Of a stretch of DNA of 64,000 nt, positions 11,759 through 22,808 are shown in pieces (within the stretch, counting starts at the first letter, position 1; the number at the start of each line of letters is the position of its first letter). The translations under genes were made by a program, and so were the position numbers. The notes beneath the pieces are model-generated. The model made no database searches and was not told where the DNA came from. It was given only the letters and a program-made list of their open reading frames with translations. The DNA comes from Pyrus communis (lineage: Eukaryota; Streptophyta; Magnoliopsida; Rosales; Rosaceae), in NCBI RefSeq assembly GCF_963583255.1, contig NC_084807.1, positions 7,254,872-7,318,871 on the forward strand. Direction: 5' to 3'.

Positions 11759-14078
11759 GGGGTGGGCAAATGGGTAGAGGAACTGCTGATCGGGGCGGAT
11801 AATGTAGGTTCGGGACGGGTACGGGCTAGGTCCTATTTTTTTTTTTTTTGGAACAAACGGGGCGGGCCGGGCCGGGCCTTTGTTATGTACGAGGCGGGCT
11901 GGTTCCTAAACCTTAGAAAAAGGGGACCCCAGACCAATCCGTTTGTAATTATAATCAACGGTCAAGATTGAATGATAACCTATCATGCAATCTGAACGGT
12001 TAATTTCTAACCTAGGGTTCCAGAATCAGTTTCAGATTTTCAGTCTCTCTCTCACAGTCTCAAAATCCCACCTCTCCACCATCTTGAATCCCTACTCCGA
12101 CGACATTCCAGAGGATACCCATCACCGCCGCCGCGACCAACACAACGACACCACCACCACCCATCCAGCCATCCTCCGACCTTGACGACATCCGTTACTT
12201 CGCCGGCTACCGTAAGTCTACTTCTCCGAATTTTATTTTTGTTGATGCGGAGGATTTGATGAATGCATGAATAATAGGATTTGATTAGAGCCTAAATCTT
12301 TAGGTGGGAGTAATTTGATGAATGCATGAACATTTGGGTGAAGGAATTGTGGATCTGTTTGGATAATTTCTATGTATGGCTTTGCCCTGGAATTAAGGCA
12401 AGATCTATGATGATTTCTCAAGTCCGATGAACCTCTTGTTGTTTCTCGTTCTCTCTGTTTTCGATTTTATTTGTCGTCCTCGGAACATTTGGGTGAAGGA
12501 CTTGAAAAGCTTCAAATAATCAATGTGTTTTAGCGCTGAGAACCATTTCTGTGTTTCGTAAGACTGGAGGTCATTAGATTATCTTCAATGTCAGTAATAT
12601 GATATTTGAAAACGTAATAGATTGTCCCTCCCCGCGCTCTGAAGTTTCAGTAGTGTTGGCCATTCTGTTATAAATATCATAAGTAGGTCGGACCAGATTT
12701 TAGAACCTCAATAGGCTAAGGGCTGGTTTGGTATTGCTGTGCTTTGAATAAAAGCTGCTTCTGCTGTGCTGTGAGAATAAGCAGCTGTGAAATAAAGCAG
12801 CAGAGTGTTTGGTAAACTTTTTTGTAAAAGTGCTTTTGAAAAAAAAAAAGCAGTATTAGAGTGTTTGATAAACTTTTATGTAAAACAGATGTGAAAAAAA
12901 GCCGGTTTTTCAAAGTTAGGTTTTGCAGCTTCTTGTTTTTGGCTTTTTTTCATCCAAAACTGTGAAAAAAAACTGAAGCTGAGTGTTTACCAAACACAAA
13001 AACAGCTCCCAGCTTTTTTTGATAGCAGCTTTTTTCAGAATCACCTCAGTACCAAACCAGGTATAAGCTTAATTTGTATATGAATATTGCAAAGGGAGAA
13101 GGAAGGATAAGTTGTGGGTTTGGTATGCCATGGTCGGTTTATATAGAGGTCCTGATGCGGTTGGAATTGAACAGGTGTATTACTTAATCATGCTGTAACT
13201 AATTTTGGATAATGGATGTTGTATATTGAAGTTGAAACTTTTCAACTTGCTCCATTTCCTTTTTTGTTTTGTGGAAATAGAAAGCAAGTTGCTTTCCTTG
13301 TCTGCAAACAAGTAGCTCACGATTACCTACCTACTTCAATACCATTATTGAATAATTCCAGATATTTCTGAGTTTTTTTTTATTTGTTTCATTGAATTTT
13401 GGGTACGTTTGTTGGAAAATAAGTTTTTGAAGAGAGTGTTGGAAAATAATTAAATTAGGACACTGTTTTTTTCTTTTCCTAAGTTAGGAAGTTGGTTCGT
13501 TTTTACGTTAGGGTTTTTTTGATATTTTATTTTGGACTCTCGGAATTTGGATATGTTGTTATTTTGGACGTTGGTAGTGCTGTGGTAGAAACCTAGAATC
13601 ATAGAATCTATGCAATTGCTGCAATCTGTGGTTTGCAGTATGTGTAAATTGCAATGATCTGCTATAACCAACATAATCTGCAGCAGTGATCTTCCTTTTA
13701 CCAAAAGCCAACTTTATCCGAAAGAATTGTTAAAGTTGAACATGTGCAGTTGTGCACCAGAAGATGGCTGCAATATATTTTATATAGCTAATAGCTTTAA
13801 ATTTTTGTAGGACGAATATTGGGCTCCTCAAGATTTCAAGAGGCTATTATCGAACGATGTTTGAATCTATGCCGGTGTAATGGTTGGAATGTAATATGTT
13901 TAAAACTGAATTTGTGCTACTGTAATTGTCTTTTCCCAAACAATAAAAAAAAAAAAAAAAAAAAGTGAACCGTGGACCCTGCCCGTACCGGCCGGTTTCA
14001 AACGGGCAGGGTTCGGTTCAATTCCTGTAATGAAATATGATGTACCTGGCCCGGCCCGGCCCGTACCCAGCCTGAGAG
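11759..14078. mobile_element. Non-autonomous hAT-like element with gene-like insert
   Basis: The left end GGGGTGGGCAAATGGGTA resembles hAT termini. Both subterminal regions carry GGGCCGGGCC-type motifs (11856-11880 and, inverted, 14046-14070). The 7-bp sequence GCATCTA lies outside each end (11752-11758, 14079-14085), close to the 8-bp duplication expected for hAT. The terminal inverted repeat itself is weak. The interior (about 12000-13880) looks like host gene sequence rather than transposase: a pyrimidine-rich leader, then an exon-like segment ending in the splice-donor-like GTAAGT at 12211. A smaller element is nested at 12720-13062. Confidence 0.55.
12720..13062. mobile_element. Nested MITE with GGCTGGTTTGGTA termini
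   Basis: Starts GGCTGGTTTGGTATTGCTG and ends with the inverted form GTACCAAACCAG. The interior is full of imperfect inverted copies of AAGCAGC/GCTGCTT and TGTTTGGTAAAC. This style is common among short hAT- or Harbinger-like elements of woody plants. Target duplication is unclear. Confidence 0.65.
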
Positions 14079-14085
14079 GCATCTA

Positions 14086-15004
14086 ATTAAGTTAAAAGAA
14101 ATTGACAAACACTATATTTTAAAAAATATTAAATATTATCATGATAATTAAATAGGTAAATGGTTTCGAATTGAATTGAACTTTTTGCAATAACGATCTA
14201 TGAATTGAGACTTACGAAATACACAATTTGAGTTGTTGAAGTTTGATGTGGAGTAGGTTCCACAATTAATTCCTATTTTTTGAAAAAAAAAAAAAAAAAA
14301 AAGGAGACCCATTCTCTGAAAGGACTTGATTAATTTTAAACGTATTTTATTTAACCAAAAACCAAACTCATGATCAAATATTTGATCAAATCTGAAGATT
14401 TAAAAGGATCAATTCATATTTATGGTCCATGATTTGAATTTGGAATCTACAGAAAACAAAACAGAAGAACCCAAGTAATCTACAACCCCTATAGTTACTA
14501 GCACCGCCACCCGAACTCCACAGACGATCAAAACAATATGTCGCCTCCCACGAACGCCTGAGATCAACAGTCACACCAGCGAAACCCGCATAATTGAGGA
14601 AGAAGAAAGCCTCATTATCCTCCAAGTAGCACCACAACGATCGCCCATAGATCCGCGACAAATGCAGATGAACACATGCAGTGGCGGATCCGAATTAAGG
14701 ATAGGTGGAAAGATGGAGCCAAAAGATGAAGATGATGGAGGGAGATGGACCCAAGGAGGTGGAGGAACGGATGATTGGGATTTGGGGTTCAAAACTTCAA
14801 GATATTGAAATCAAAGACAAGAATATTAGCAGGATGAGGAAATCGAGACTGAAACGGGATGAGGAGAATCACAGACTAATCATACAATGACGATCAATGC
14901 CTCACCCGGAGGCTTCCAAACGGGCGATTTGGGTTGAGAAGAAGGTGATCTAGTACATGTAACCAGTCAGTGAATCTTACAAACAGAAAACATAATTTGC
15001 TACT
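14086..15004. other. Intergenic sequence, nothing recognised
   Basis: Contains a poly-A run at about 14283-14302. Overlapping minus-strand frames at 14386-14792 have no recognisable domain and no splice logic that I could build into a gene. Confidence 0.4.
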
Positions 15005-15290
15005 GGTTAAGTAGACTACCACAAAGAGTGAACCATTCATCCAAAGCTTATATACATACATCATCAAAGACGAGAAACAAATCCTAAAATCTAAACTTTA
15101 CTGGGTAGTGGTCCGGTGGATCTTTTTCGGTAAACAAGGAGAATGGACCATCTTCTAGTGGCGGCCGAGGCGATGATGCTGAGATGTCAGGCTCTCTCGG
15201 GTGAGTTGGATAACCAAGAAGGGAAGATCGATTCAAAAGCTTTGTCCATATCAAGATAATTCAACTGTTATTCATACAATAACAAGTAAT
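15005..15290 (-). pseudogene. Remnant of the 3' end of a JMJ25-like gene
   Basis: This segment aligns with the 3' end of the intact JMJ gene downstream (39640-39900). Shared landmarks in the same order and orientation include GAAACAAATCCTAAA, TTTTTCGGTAAACAAGGAGA versus CTTCTTCGGTAAACAAGGAG, GATGTCAGGCTCTC and GGGTGAGTTG. On the minus strand it can be read as a peptide containing LLGYPTHPREPDI, matching LGYTTHPGEPDI of the other copy. No upstream repeat exon is attached to it. It is best read as the tail of a third, decayed JMJ copy whose exon 10 remnant lies at about 19.6 kb. Confidence 0.7.
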
Positions 15291-16104
15291 GAGTACATTA
15301 TTATGGAATCCACATTGAAAGAAAACACTCAAAACATATCAACATGGAAAACCCGAAAAACAAAACCAAAGTGAACGAGAAACCCATATCCAAAGTGAAG
15401 TCCAGAATCTAACTTTATCCCACATTGGCCTAAAAATTTTGCTTCTTCCTTTCAATCGAAATAACCCAAATACTACTGCTGTTAACACACTGCAGAAACT
15501 CTCAACAACGAAAAAAAACTGAATTGCATGAAAAGGGCAGCACCAACTTTAACGTAGCAACCTGAAGTAGACCACAATCTCAAAGCCACTTGACAATGAC
15601 CAAACATCGGTGAGCAAATAAAAAAAAAAAACAAAAATATGGATTGTCCGGTTGAAGGACCACATAAGGCACACAATAAGTACTTAAACCCAACTCAACT
15701 ATTTCCATTATTGCCTCCGTCTTTGACAAGCCCTTGACAACAACATAAGGAGAACGCCAGAGTTCGCTCATCCTAAACCCCTCATTTAAGACAAAAAAAA
15801 GAGTGATAATTGCCGGTAAGTTTAATATCAGCAGTTAAATAACAAATTTCAAATGAAGGTTCCATGACTTGCAGTATTATCCTTTTCTCTATTTGTTCTT
15901 TTTTATTTTTTTTCAAATAAGAACAGAATTATTCATGCTTTACTCTATCTCAAACATGGATGTTTTTATACGAGAAAAATTTTAAAATTTATGCATGAAA
16001 AGATTAAATACATTGTCCATTCTAAATATTAGGACTTCCAGCTTTATTTGACACCAAAGACACATTTTTAATGCCACTCGTGCTAGTCAACTACTTCTAT
16101 AAAC
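15291..16104. other. Intergenic sequence, nothing recognised
   Basis: No protein-like frame and no repeat ends were seen. It lies between the JMJ tail remnant and the PIF element, so it may be decayed gene sequence. Confidence 0.4.
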
Positions 16105-16639
16105 TAAGGTCATCTCCAACCGAGGGTTGGCCAGAGGGCTCGTTTTAGCCTTCTGGCCCTCCAAGAAATTAATATTTTGTAGGGCCATATTTGCTTCCAC
16201 CTCCAACCGAGGGCCAAAGGGCCATAGGGCTCGTTTTAGCCCTATCACAAAAAACCTTTTCCAACCGAGGGCCAAGGGACCATAGGGCCAAACATAATTT
16301 ATTATTGAAAAACTACAACTTAAATTCAAATCCAACGGCTAAGTGACGTTAGCTAGCCGTTGGATTTGATTTTTTTTTTTTTTTTTTTGCTATAAATAGG
16401 ATGGATATTGGGCTATAATTCACACAACTTTGAATTCAATCTACTTCAATTCAATCTCTTTCAATTCAAGTTTGCAATAAATTCCAACTTTGGATCCTCT
16501 TTGGATTCCAACTGGGGGTCCTCATCCAATTCCAAATTGGAAGAAAAATGGGTGCAAATCAGACGAGAAGATGAGGAGTCTGATAAGTTCAAGTAAGGCG
16601 CAACAAACAAAACAGAGCAGCAGCCATGGTGTGTTAACT

Positions 16640-18073
16640 AACTGAGGAACAACCTCAATGGGGTGGCTCTGTTGCTGGTCGCTCTTACAAACCACGAGAC
16701 AGAGCGATGACTCATGCCAATCTGATGAAAAACTACTTCAACCCCAACTTGGTGTACACATAAGAGGATTTCAGACGTCACTTCCGGATAAGGCGTCACG
16801 TCTTCGAGTGTTTACTTTGTGAGGTCCAGCTAGTCAATCCATACTTTTGACAGAAGCGGGGCAGAGCAGGCCGCCTTGGTTTCTCACCTCATCAGAAGGT
16901 TACTGTTGCACTCCAAATGATGGCCTATGGCTCCCCAGCTGATTCGATGGATCAAACCCATGGTATGTTTGAGTCTACATTCCTTGATACTCTTGAACAA
17001 TTCTGTGACACAATTGTTCAGGTTTACAAAGACAAGTATGTATGCGAGCCAAATCAAGAAGATCTAAATCGGCTCCTTCACAAAGCTGAAGACCGTGGGT
17101 TTTCGGGCATGACAGGGTCATTAGACTGTATGCATTGGGATTGGAAGAACTCTCCCACCGGATGGCAAGGAGGCTTTAGCGGAAGGTCGAGAAAGCCAAC
17201 TGTTGTGTTAGAGGCGGTTGCCTCATATGACACATGGATCTAGTATACTTTCTTTGGAGTCCCTAAGACCGTGGGTTTTCGGGCATGACAGGGTCATTAG
17301 ACTGTATGCATTGGGATTGGAAGAACTCTCCCACCGGATGGCAAGGAGGCTTTAGCGGAAGGTCGAGAAAGCCAACTGTTGTGTTAGAGGCGGTTGCCTC
17401 ATATGACACATGGATCTAGTATACTTTCTTTGGAGTCCCTAGATCCCAAAATGACATTACAGTTCTTGGGCGTTCACCCCTCTTCAATTGCCTGACGGAA
17501 GGTAAAGCACCTCAACTTGACTACTACATCAACGGCCGTCAATACAATATGGGGTATTACTTGACAGATGACATCTACCCAAAGTGAGCGACACTTGTCT
17601 AAGCAATTCCAAACCCTAGGAATGACGCGGAAAAGTTGTTTACCTTACACTAAGAGGCATACCAGAAAGATGTTGAGAGAGCTTTCGGTTTTCTATAAGC
17701 ACGGTGGAAGATCATCAGCGAACCGGCAAGAGGGTGAAGTCGAGAAAAATTGGACTCGATCATGATGTCTTGCATCATATTACACAATATGATAATGAAG
17801 GATGAGCGAGATGGGTATATTAATGGAAAGTCCGATGACGACCAAGAAGATCCAAATAGGTCAAAAATGGCTCGTGCAAAAATATATAATGGGCCTAATA
17901 TGCCTTTCAATCTAAGAACGGGTAGCATCTCTATAAATGAGTACATGAGGTGCTATAGAATGATACGTTCTCGTGTCACAAACAAGTACCTACAACAGGA
18001 TCTTGTTGCACATCTTTGGGCCAAAAGAAGCATGGAGTATGTGTTTAAGTTTTATGTTGTTAAATGTTTTTAA
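16640..18073 (+). pseudogene. Broken PIF/Harbinger transposase (DDE_4/ALP1-like)
   Basis: Three adjoining frames carry transposase pieces. 16917-17243 contains SLDCMHWDWKNSP and GRSRKPTVVLEAVASYDTWI, the block around the first catalytic Asp of Harbinger nucleases. 17450-17750 contains GVP-R-S-QNDI, then RSPLFN and YYLTDDIYP. 17750-18073 contains IILHNMI and a C-terminal tail. Multiple in-frame stops (after SYDTWI, after DDIYPK, in the AFGFL region) and a 176-bp internal duplication prevent translation. The Myb-like partner protein is not encoded in this element. Confidence 0.85.
17091..17442 (+). repeat. Perfect 176-bp tandem duplication inside the transposase
   Basis: GACCGTGGGTTTTCGGGC at 17091 recurs at 17267. 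By eye the two units are identical up to CTTTGGAGTCCCTA. The duplicated block carries the first catalytic region of the transposase, so this happened recently in an already dead element. Confidence 0.9.
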
Positions 18074-18204
18074 AAATGTTATTTAAGTTTCATGTTGTTA
18101 AATGTTTTTTTTTTTATGTTCGTTAATGTTATTTAATGTTGTTTCATATTGTTTAATGTTGTTTCTTGTTACTTAATTTAATTTAATGTTGTATAATGGC
18201 TTAG

Positions 18205-18770
18205 GAAGTTATAAGAAACAAATAGAATTTCAAAAAAATATGAAACAAATTTTGTAAAATAGAAGTTATAGGAAAAAAAATAGAATTTAAAAAAAAATAT
18301 GAAATAAATTTTGTAAAATAGAAGTTATAGGGAAAAAATGGAATTTAAAAAAAAAATATATGAAGCAAATTTTGTAAAATGGAAGTCATAGGGAAAAAAT
18401 GGAATTTAAAAAAAAAATATGAAACAAATTTTGTCAAATGGAAGTTATAGGAAAAAAATGGAAAAAAATATATATGAAAACAAATTTTGTAAAATAGAAG
18501 TCAAAGGAAAAAAAAATAGAATTTAAAAAAAATATATATATGAAGCAAATTTTGTAAAATGGAAGTTATAGGAAAAAAAATGGAATTTAAAAACAAATTT
18601 TGTAAAATAGAAGTTATAGGAAAAAAATGGAATTTAAAAAAAATATGAAACAAATTTTGTAAAATAGAAGTTATAGGAAAAAAATAGAATTTAAAAAAAA
18701 ATGAAACAAATTTTGTAAAAAGAAGTTATAGGAAGTTATGGAAAAAAATAGAATTTAAAAATAATAAAAC
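18205..18770. repeat. AT-rich minisatellite, about ten units of 45-60 bp
   Basis: The unit contains GAAACAAATTTTGTAAAATAG, then AAGTTATAGG, an A run, and GAATTTAAAAA. About ten imperfect copies follow one another, varying mainly in the length of the A and TA runs. It lies wholly inside the PIF element, after the transposase. Confidence 0.9.
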
Positions 18771-19419
18771 TGTAAAAAATAAAAAATAAAAAATAAAAAA
18801 TAACGGCTAGCTGACGTTAGCTAGCCGTTGGATTCAAAAATTTGTTTAAGAATTCCTGTCGGATATAACCGACAGGATTAATAACAATGTTGTCGGTTAT
18901 ATCCGACAACAATTCTTAAATTTTTGGCAAACCTGTGGCTCGCTGGATTGGGCCAACCCTTTGGCCCTTTCAGATTCCGTGGGGCCCATGAGCCGTTTGG
19001 CCTAACCCTCGGTTGACGACGGTTTTCGGGCTATTTTTGGCCCTCTGGCCCTCTGGCCTTCTGGACCCTTCGGTTGGAGATGACCTAACTAGACAACGGC
19101 ACTTTATCTTATATGATGAAACATCATATTAAGTTGGAAAAGAAGAACAGAAAAGGAAAAATGAAAATACAAAGGCGTTTTAGAACAGAATCAACCTAAA
19201 ATCTAAATGTAAAATATTAAACATACAAAAGGAAAATTATAATTCAAACAGACAATAAATGTATAATTTATTTTAGAGAAAATGCTAGGACAGCTACAAA
19301 TCTATAATCAATCTAGCAAACCAAAAATAAACATGAATTAAAACAGGAAAGCGGTATAGATGTTGGAGGCAAGTTGTTTCCCGGCGGCAATCATCTAGTA
19401 AAGCCAAAGTAAACATGAA

Positions 19420-19515
19420 TTAAGGGCTAGTTTGGAAGTGCTTTTAAAATGACTGGAAGCGCTTTTGGTGAAAAAAAAATTTGGATTCCAAAAGTATTTC
19501 CAAACGAGCTCTTAA
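19420..19515. mobile_element. Tiny MITE, about 96 bp
   Basis: Left end TTAAGGGCTAGTTTGGAAGTG and right end inverted to TTAAGAGCTCGTTTGGAAATA, with TTAA/TAA flanks. The unit is almost all terminal repeat. A Harbinger- or hAT-like family is possible. Confidence 0.65.
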
Positions 19516-19564
19516 AAAAAAAAAAATTCTAGAACAACTAGAAATCTATAATCATCTAACATTT

Positions 19565-19705
19565 TACCTCCAAGTTTTTCATTTGGTGTGGACATCCTGC
19601 AGAAATTAAAACGGGTGAATATAAATTATTTGTAGCCCAGATGGGTTATAAATTTGAATTCAACTACATAAAGGTCGCATTAGAGTGGGATGGATAGCCT
19701 ACAAA
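19565..19705 (-). pseudogene. JMJ25-like exon 10/intron 9 remnant
   Basis: About 45 bp from 19567 match the 3' part of exon 10 of the intact JMJ gene (42163-42208) with about four mismatches, including GGTGTGGACATCCTGCAG and a preserved splice donor on the minus strand. Further along, GGTTATAAATTTGAATTCAAC matches intron 9 of the intact gene. GGGATGGATAGCCTAC matches the start of exon 9 (GGGATGAATAACCTGC). The rest of exon 9 is deleted. This is a trace of a former JMJ copy, not an expressed exon. Confidence 0.7.
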
Positions 19706-20024
19706 AGAAAAGGGATCCACTTGACTTTAACGTGTACCTTAGACTTTAATTTTATTTATTTACCTAAATCCAAAGTTTTCAGACTCATTTGAAAGTCCAA
19801 AACTGTAAGATCAGAGAGGTGCAATATTTTTGCCAAAAAATAAGAAAGGTGTATTGGAACTCTGCAATTTCGCAAATGGTCGAAGGCTTCAATTCTGATC
19901 TCATCGATCTGAAAGTCGACCCTAATTTTGAGAAATGAGAATTAGGGTTTTATCTGAAAGCCTACTCTAATTCTGTCTTACTCCAAGCTCCAGTATCTAA
20001 ACCCTAAACCCAATTAATGAGCAA

Positions 20025-20572
20025 CTAATTACCTTCTGCAGTTGAAGCACAAGTACTAGTTGATTCCTGAGCATTATTTGAATTTGGTGACATGAGAAGA
20101 TTGGCTTTTCTCCTGGGATCTGCTTCTTCAGTCACTGCTTCACATACAATCTGCATTTCCCCAGAAGCAGAAGCTGCAGCCTGCATGTCCGTTGGAGACA
20201 GGGAATCTGATTGGGGAAGTGGTTGCGCTAATTCAGGGAAATTGAGATTAGCAGAAGCACCTTTGAGGCTTAGAGCTGCTGCATCATAAGCTCGAGCTGC
20301 CATTTCAGCTGTTGGGTATGACCCTAACCATAATTTTTTCCCTTTCTGGCGGATTTCCGACACCCATTTGCCATTTTTGCGCAATCTGACACCACGGTAC
20401 TTCTGCTGGTTGCTGCCCTCACTGTGATGATCATCACTAGTACAAGTACTAGTCCTCTGCCTCTTCTTCTTCTTGATGCTTTGCTCTTCCGCATTGTTTG
20501 GCTCTTTCCCTTTTTCGGATGTACAATCCTCTGAATTTATGGGAATGTATTCGGTTGAGATTTTGAAGGATT
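20025..20572 (-). pseudogene. AP2/ERF domain coding segment, copy B (partial)
   Basis: The minus strand encodes a basic stretch (IKKKKRQR), then a single AP2/ERF DNA-binding domain running from [20 protein letters not shown] to [22 protein letters not shown], then an acidic, Ser-rich tail ending CASTAEGN. The domain class binds GCC-box or DRE promoter elements, and the WVSEIR and [16 protein letters not shown] motifs resemble the DREB side of the family. No start codon is in frame upstream before a stop. The frame opens after a splice-acceptor-like TTTTAG, so either an upstream exon is missing or the copy is dead. The last codons coincide with a donor-like GTAATTAG. It is a tandem duplicate of the copy at 21.3-21.9 kb. 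Confidence 0.7.
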
Positions 20573-21319
20573 CTAAAAGAGTTTAAGGAAACACGTCACA
20601 CAAATAAAAACATATCAGTGGCTTTCCTATACCAAATGGAACACAATTTGCAACTGTAAACAAAAGGTAACAATAATCCTACAGCTCCTCCTCCTCGTCA
20701 ACGAATCTTGTACCGTCTTAACCAGATACACCACAAGAGAGGCAATACAGTACATCACAAAGACTCAAACAATATATTCACCCCACCCCCAAACACCATA
20801 CTCATGGAGAGTCTCACTGGCAGGAAATATGTAAATATTGTCTCCCCTAATTTTCTAAAGCTCCTACGCAAGTGCATTCATCATCACCAAAAAACGCTTC
20901 TAGCAAACATCCAAACAAGGCCAAACACTTCCAACAGGTGCATCCAGATCCGTCTACCGGATCTGCGGTGCAAAAAGTATATGGTCCACAAACTCTTTCT
21001 CCTTTATACACAAGTAACACAACACAAACACCAAGGAGTATGCACAGGTTCTTTTTCTCTGTAACATGTCATAGGGTTATACTTCGAACCAAGAAAAAAA
21101 AAAATTCGCCTTTAAGACAAGCGTAAATGAATCAAAGGGATCACCATGACTCTAATCAGTACCTTAGTACTTCAATTTTATTTATTTATCTAAAATCCAA
21201 AGGTTTCTGAATCATTTGAAACTGTAAAATCAGAAAGGTACTTTTTTGCTTGCACAAAAAAAAATAAAATAAAATAAAATCAAAATGGTATATTGGAACT
21301 CCTACCAATTAATGAGCAA
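20573..21319. other. Spacer between the two AP2/ERF copies
   Basis: The part just after copy A on the minus strand (about 21150-21319) matches the sequence just after copy B (about 19740-20024). Shared blocks include GAGTTCCAATA, ACAGTTT and a TAAATAAATAAAATT run. The AP2 exon and its downstream non-coding DNA were therefore duplicated together. No other gene was seen. Confidence 0.55.
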
Positions 21320-21877
21320 TTAATTACCTGCGGCATTGGAAACCAATTTCTCAGCATCACAATCAGTGGAAGCAATAGTACTAGTTGGGTCTTGATCTAT
21401 GCTGCTGGCTTTTGCTTCTTCAGTCACTGCTTCCCATACAATCTGCTTTTCCCCAAAAGCTGTTTCTGCTTCTGCTGCCGCTGCCTTAGCAGCTGCAGCC
21501 TGGATGCTCGATGGAGACAGGGATTCTGGTTTGGGAAGTGATGTTGCCAATCCAGGGAAATTGAGAGAAGCAGAAGCACCTTGGAGGGCTAGAGCTGCCG
21601 CATCATAAGCTCTAGCTGCCATTTCAGCTTTTGGGTATGTCCCTAACCAAATTCTGAATTTCTTCCTTTTATCGCAGATTTCCGACACCCATTTGGTCCT
21701 CCGGCGCAACCACACGCCGCGGTACTTCGGATGCTTGCCGCCGTAGCTGTGATCATTATTCCTCTGCCTCTTCTTCTTCTTATTGCGGCTTTGCTCTTCC
21801 GAAATGTTTGGCTTCTGCCCTCTTTCGGATGTCCACTTTTGTGTGTCTTTATCGGCTAAAGAATCGGAATTTGTCAT
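21320..21877 (-). CDS. AP2/ERF domain protein, copy A (DREB-like, start uncertain)
   Basis: From the first in-frame ATG (21877) this gives 185 residues: an acidic/Ser-rich N-terminus, a basic run KKKKRQR at about 33-39, and one AP2/ERF domain at about 51-108 with [34 protein letters not shown] and ASASLNFP. A tail rich in Ala and Glu ends NAAGN. Such proteins are nuclear transcription factors binding DRE or GCC promoter elements. The frame stays open upstream to about 22006 without an ATG. A nearby ATG at 21956 (ATGGCGGAGC) is one base out of frame, so the original start may have been lost by a one-base insertion. The end overlaps a donor-like GTAATTAA. It may be a pseudogene or a first exon. 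Confidence 0.55.
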   Translation of the reverse strand: MTNSDSLADKDTQKWTSERGQKPNISEEQSRNKKKKRQRNNDHSYGGKHPKYRGVWLRRRTKWVSEICDKRKKFRIWLGTYPKAEMAARAYDAAALALQGASASLNFPGLATSLPKPESLSPSSIQAAAAKAAAAEAETAFGEKQIVWEAVTEEAKASSIDQDPTSTIASTDCDAEKLVSNAAGN

Positions 21878-22005
21878 TGTCGTCGTGGAGGAGGAAGCGG
21901 CGGAGGAGGCGGAGGTTTTCTTGAGGAGCACTCTCTGTGTTGACTTGCTCCGCCATGATGGCGGGCCTAGCTCAAAAGGTTTTTGGGCTATTACGATCGT
22001 CTAGG

Positions 22006-22808
22006 AAAACAAAAAGAATTTAAAAATAAGCCAAAACCCCATTTTGGGTCGGGTAAGCCGGTAAGGATTCTTTCCGAATATTTTTTTGTGAGAATTCTAA
22101 AGATTGTCACATCTTATCTGTTTATCGTGCATTGTACGGTTAGTTTTCATTATTTACTATTTATGTTTAAATTTAAACAAAAATTCAAAATCAGCTAGCA
22201 TGTTTTCGGTTCATGTTTGTAGGGTTTTGTTGCCAAGCCGATAGGACGGTTAATTTGATGGTGTCACTGCATGGTTCCTGGCAGGAGGCGTTATTGGACA
22301 CTTCCAATTTTACTGTTTTTTTTTTTTTTTTTTTTTTTTTTTTTCCTGGTAAAATTTCGAGTTTCTTGGTTCATATGGATTATGGGATTTGAGTAAATGG
22401 GGGTTTCTCAAATTTTTTGGAAGTTTAATAGAAAGTATTTCTTTATTAATTCACATATCATACGATTGGGAAACATTCCAGGAAAACTTTTGTGTCTCGC
22501 TCCCGGGTTGAGCCTCAATCGCCCTGAAGCTGCAGCTCTCATAGCCACACATATGTGTTTTTCGCTCCAACACTTGATGTTTTGTTTAAATTTACAAACT
22601 TTGACCGGATTTTGGCAACGAGTTTTGTTTAATGCGTTTGTGTTTGTAGATTTGGAGTTCATGGCGATAAATTTGCCCTAACTTAGTCGTTTTATGCTTA
22701 TTTAGTTGTTGGGTAATGTTGTATCGTTATTTCTCAAATCATTTCGGGCTGAGACTCCGTTCAAATGGCAGATATAGAAGGTGGAGGATTATTGAATGTC
22801 TTTGGGTA
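22006..22808. other. Intergenic sequence upstream of the AP2 copies
   Basis: Contains a poly-T run at about 22317-22344. No gene recognised. If copy A is expressed on the minus strand, its promoter would lie here. Confidence 0.4.

Larger units (their letters stand above)
16108..19085 (+). mobile_element. PIF/Harbinger DNA transposon, defective
   Basis: Terminal inverted repeats begin GGTCATCTCCAACCGAGGG at 16108, with the matching inverted end at 19085. A TAA target duplication lies on each side (16105-16107, 19086-19088), the 3-bp duplication typical of this superfamily. Subterminal palindromes built on CGGCTAGCTAACG-like sequence occur near 16332-16366 and 18803-18836. The body holds a broken DDE transposase and a long AT-rich minisatellite. 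The element interrupts the decayed JMJ locus. Confidence 0.85.

Noticed and set aside
14386..14792. Possible minus-strand coding region of 70-90 codons
   Set aside because: Overlapping frames without domain, splice sites or repeat homology that I could support.
19995..20012. Telomere-like CTAAACCCTAAACCC
   Set aside because: Only two units; short telo-box-like sequences are common in plant introns and promoters and do not indicate a telomere.
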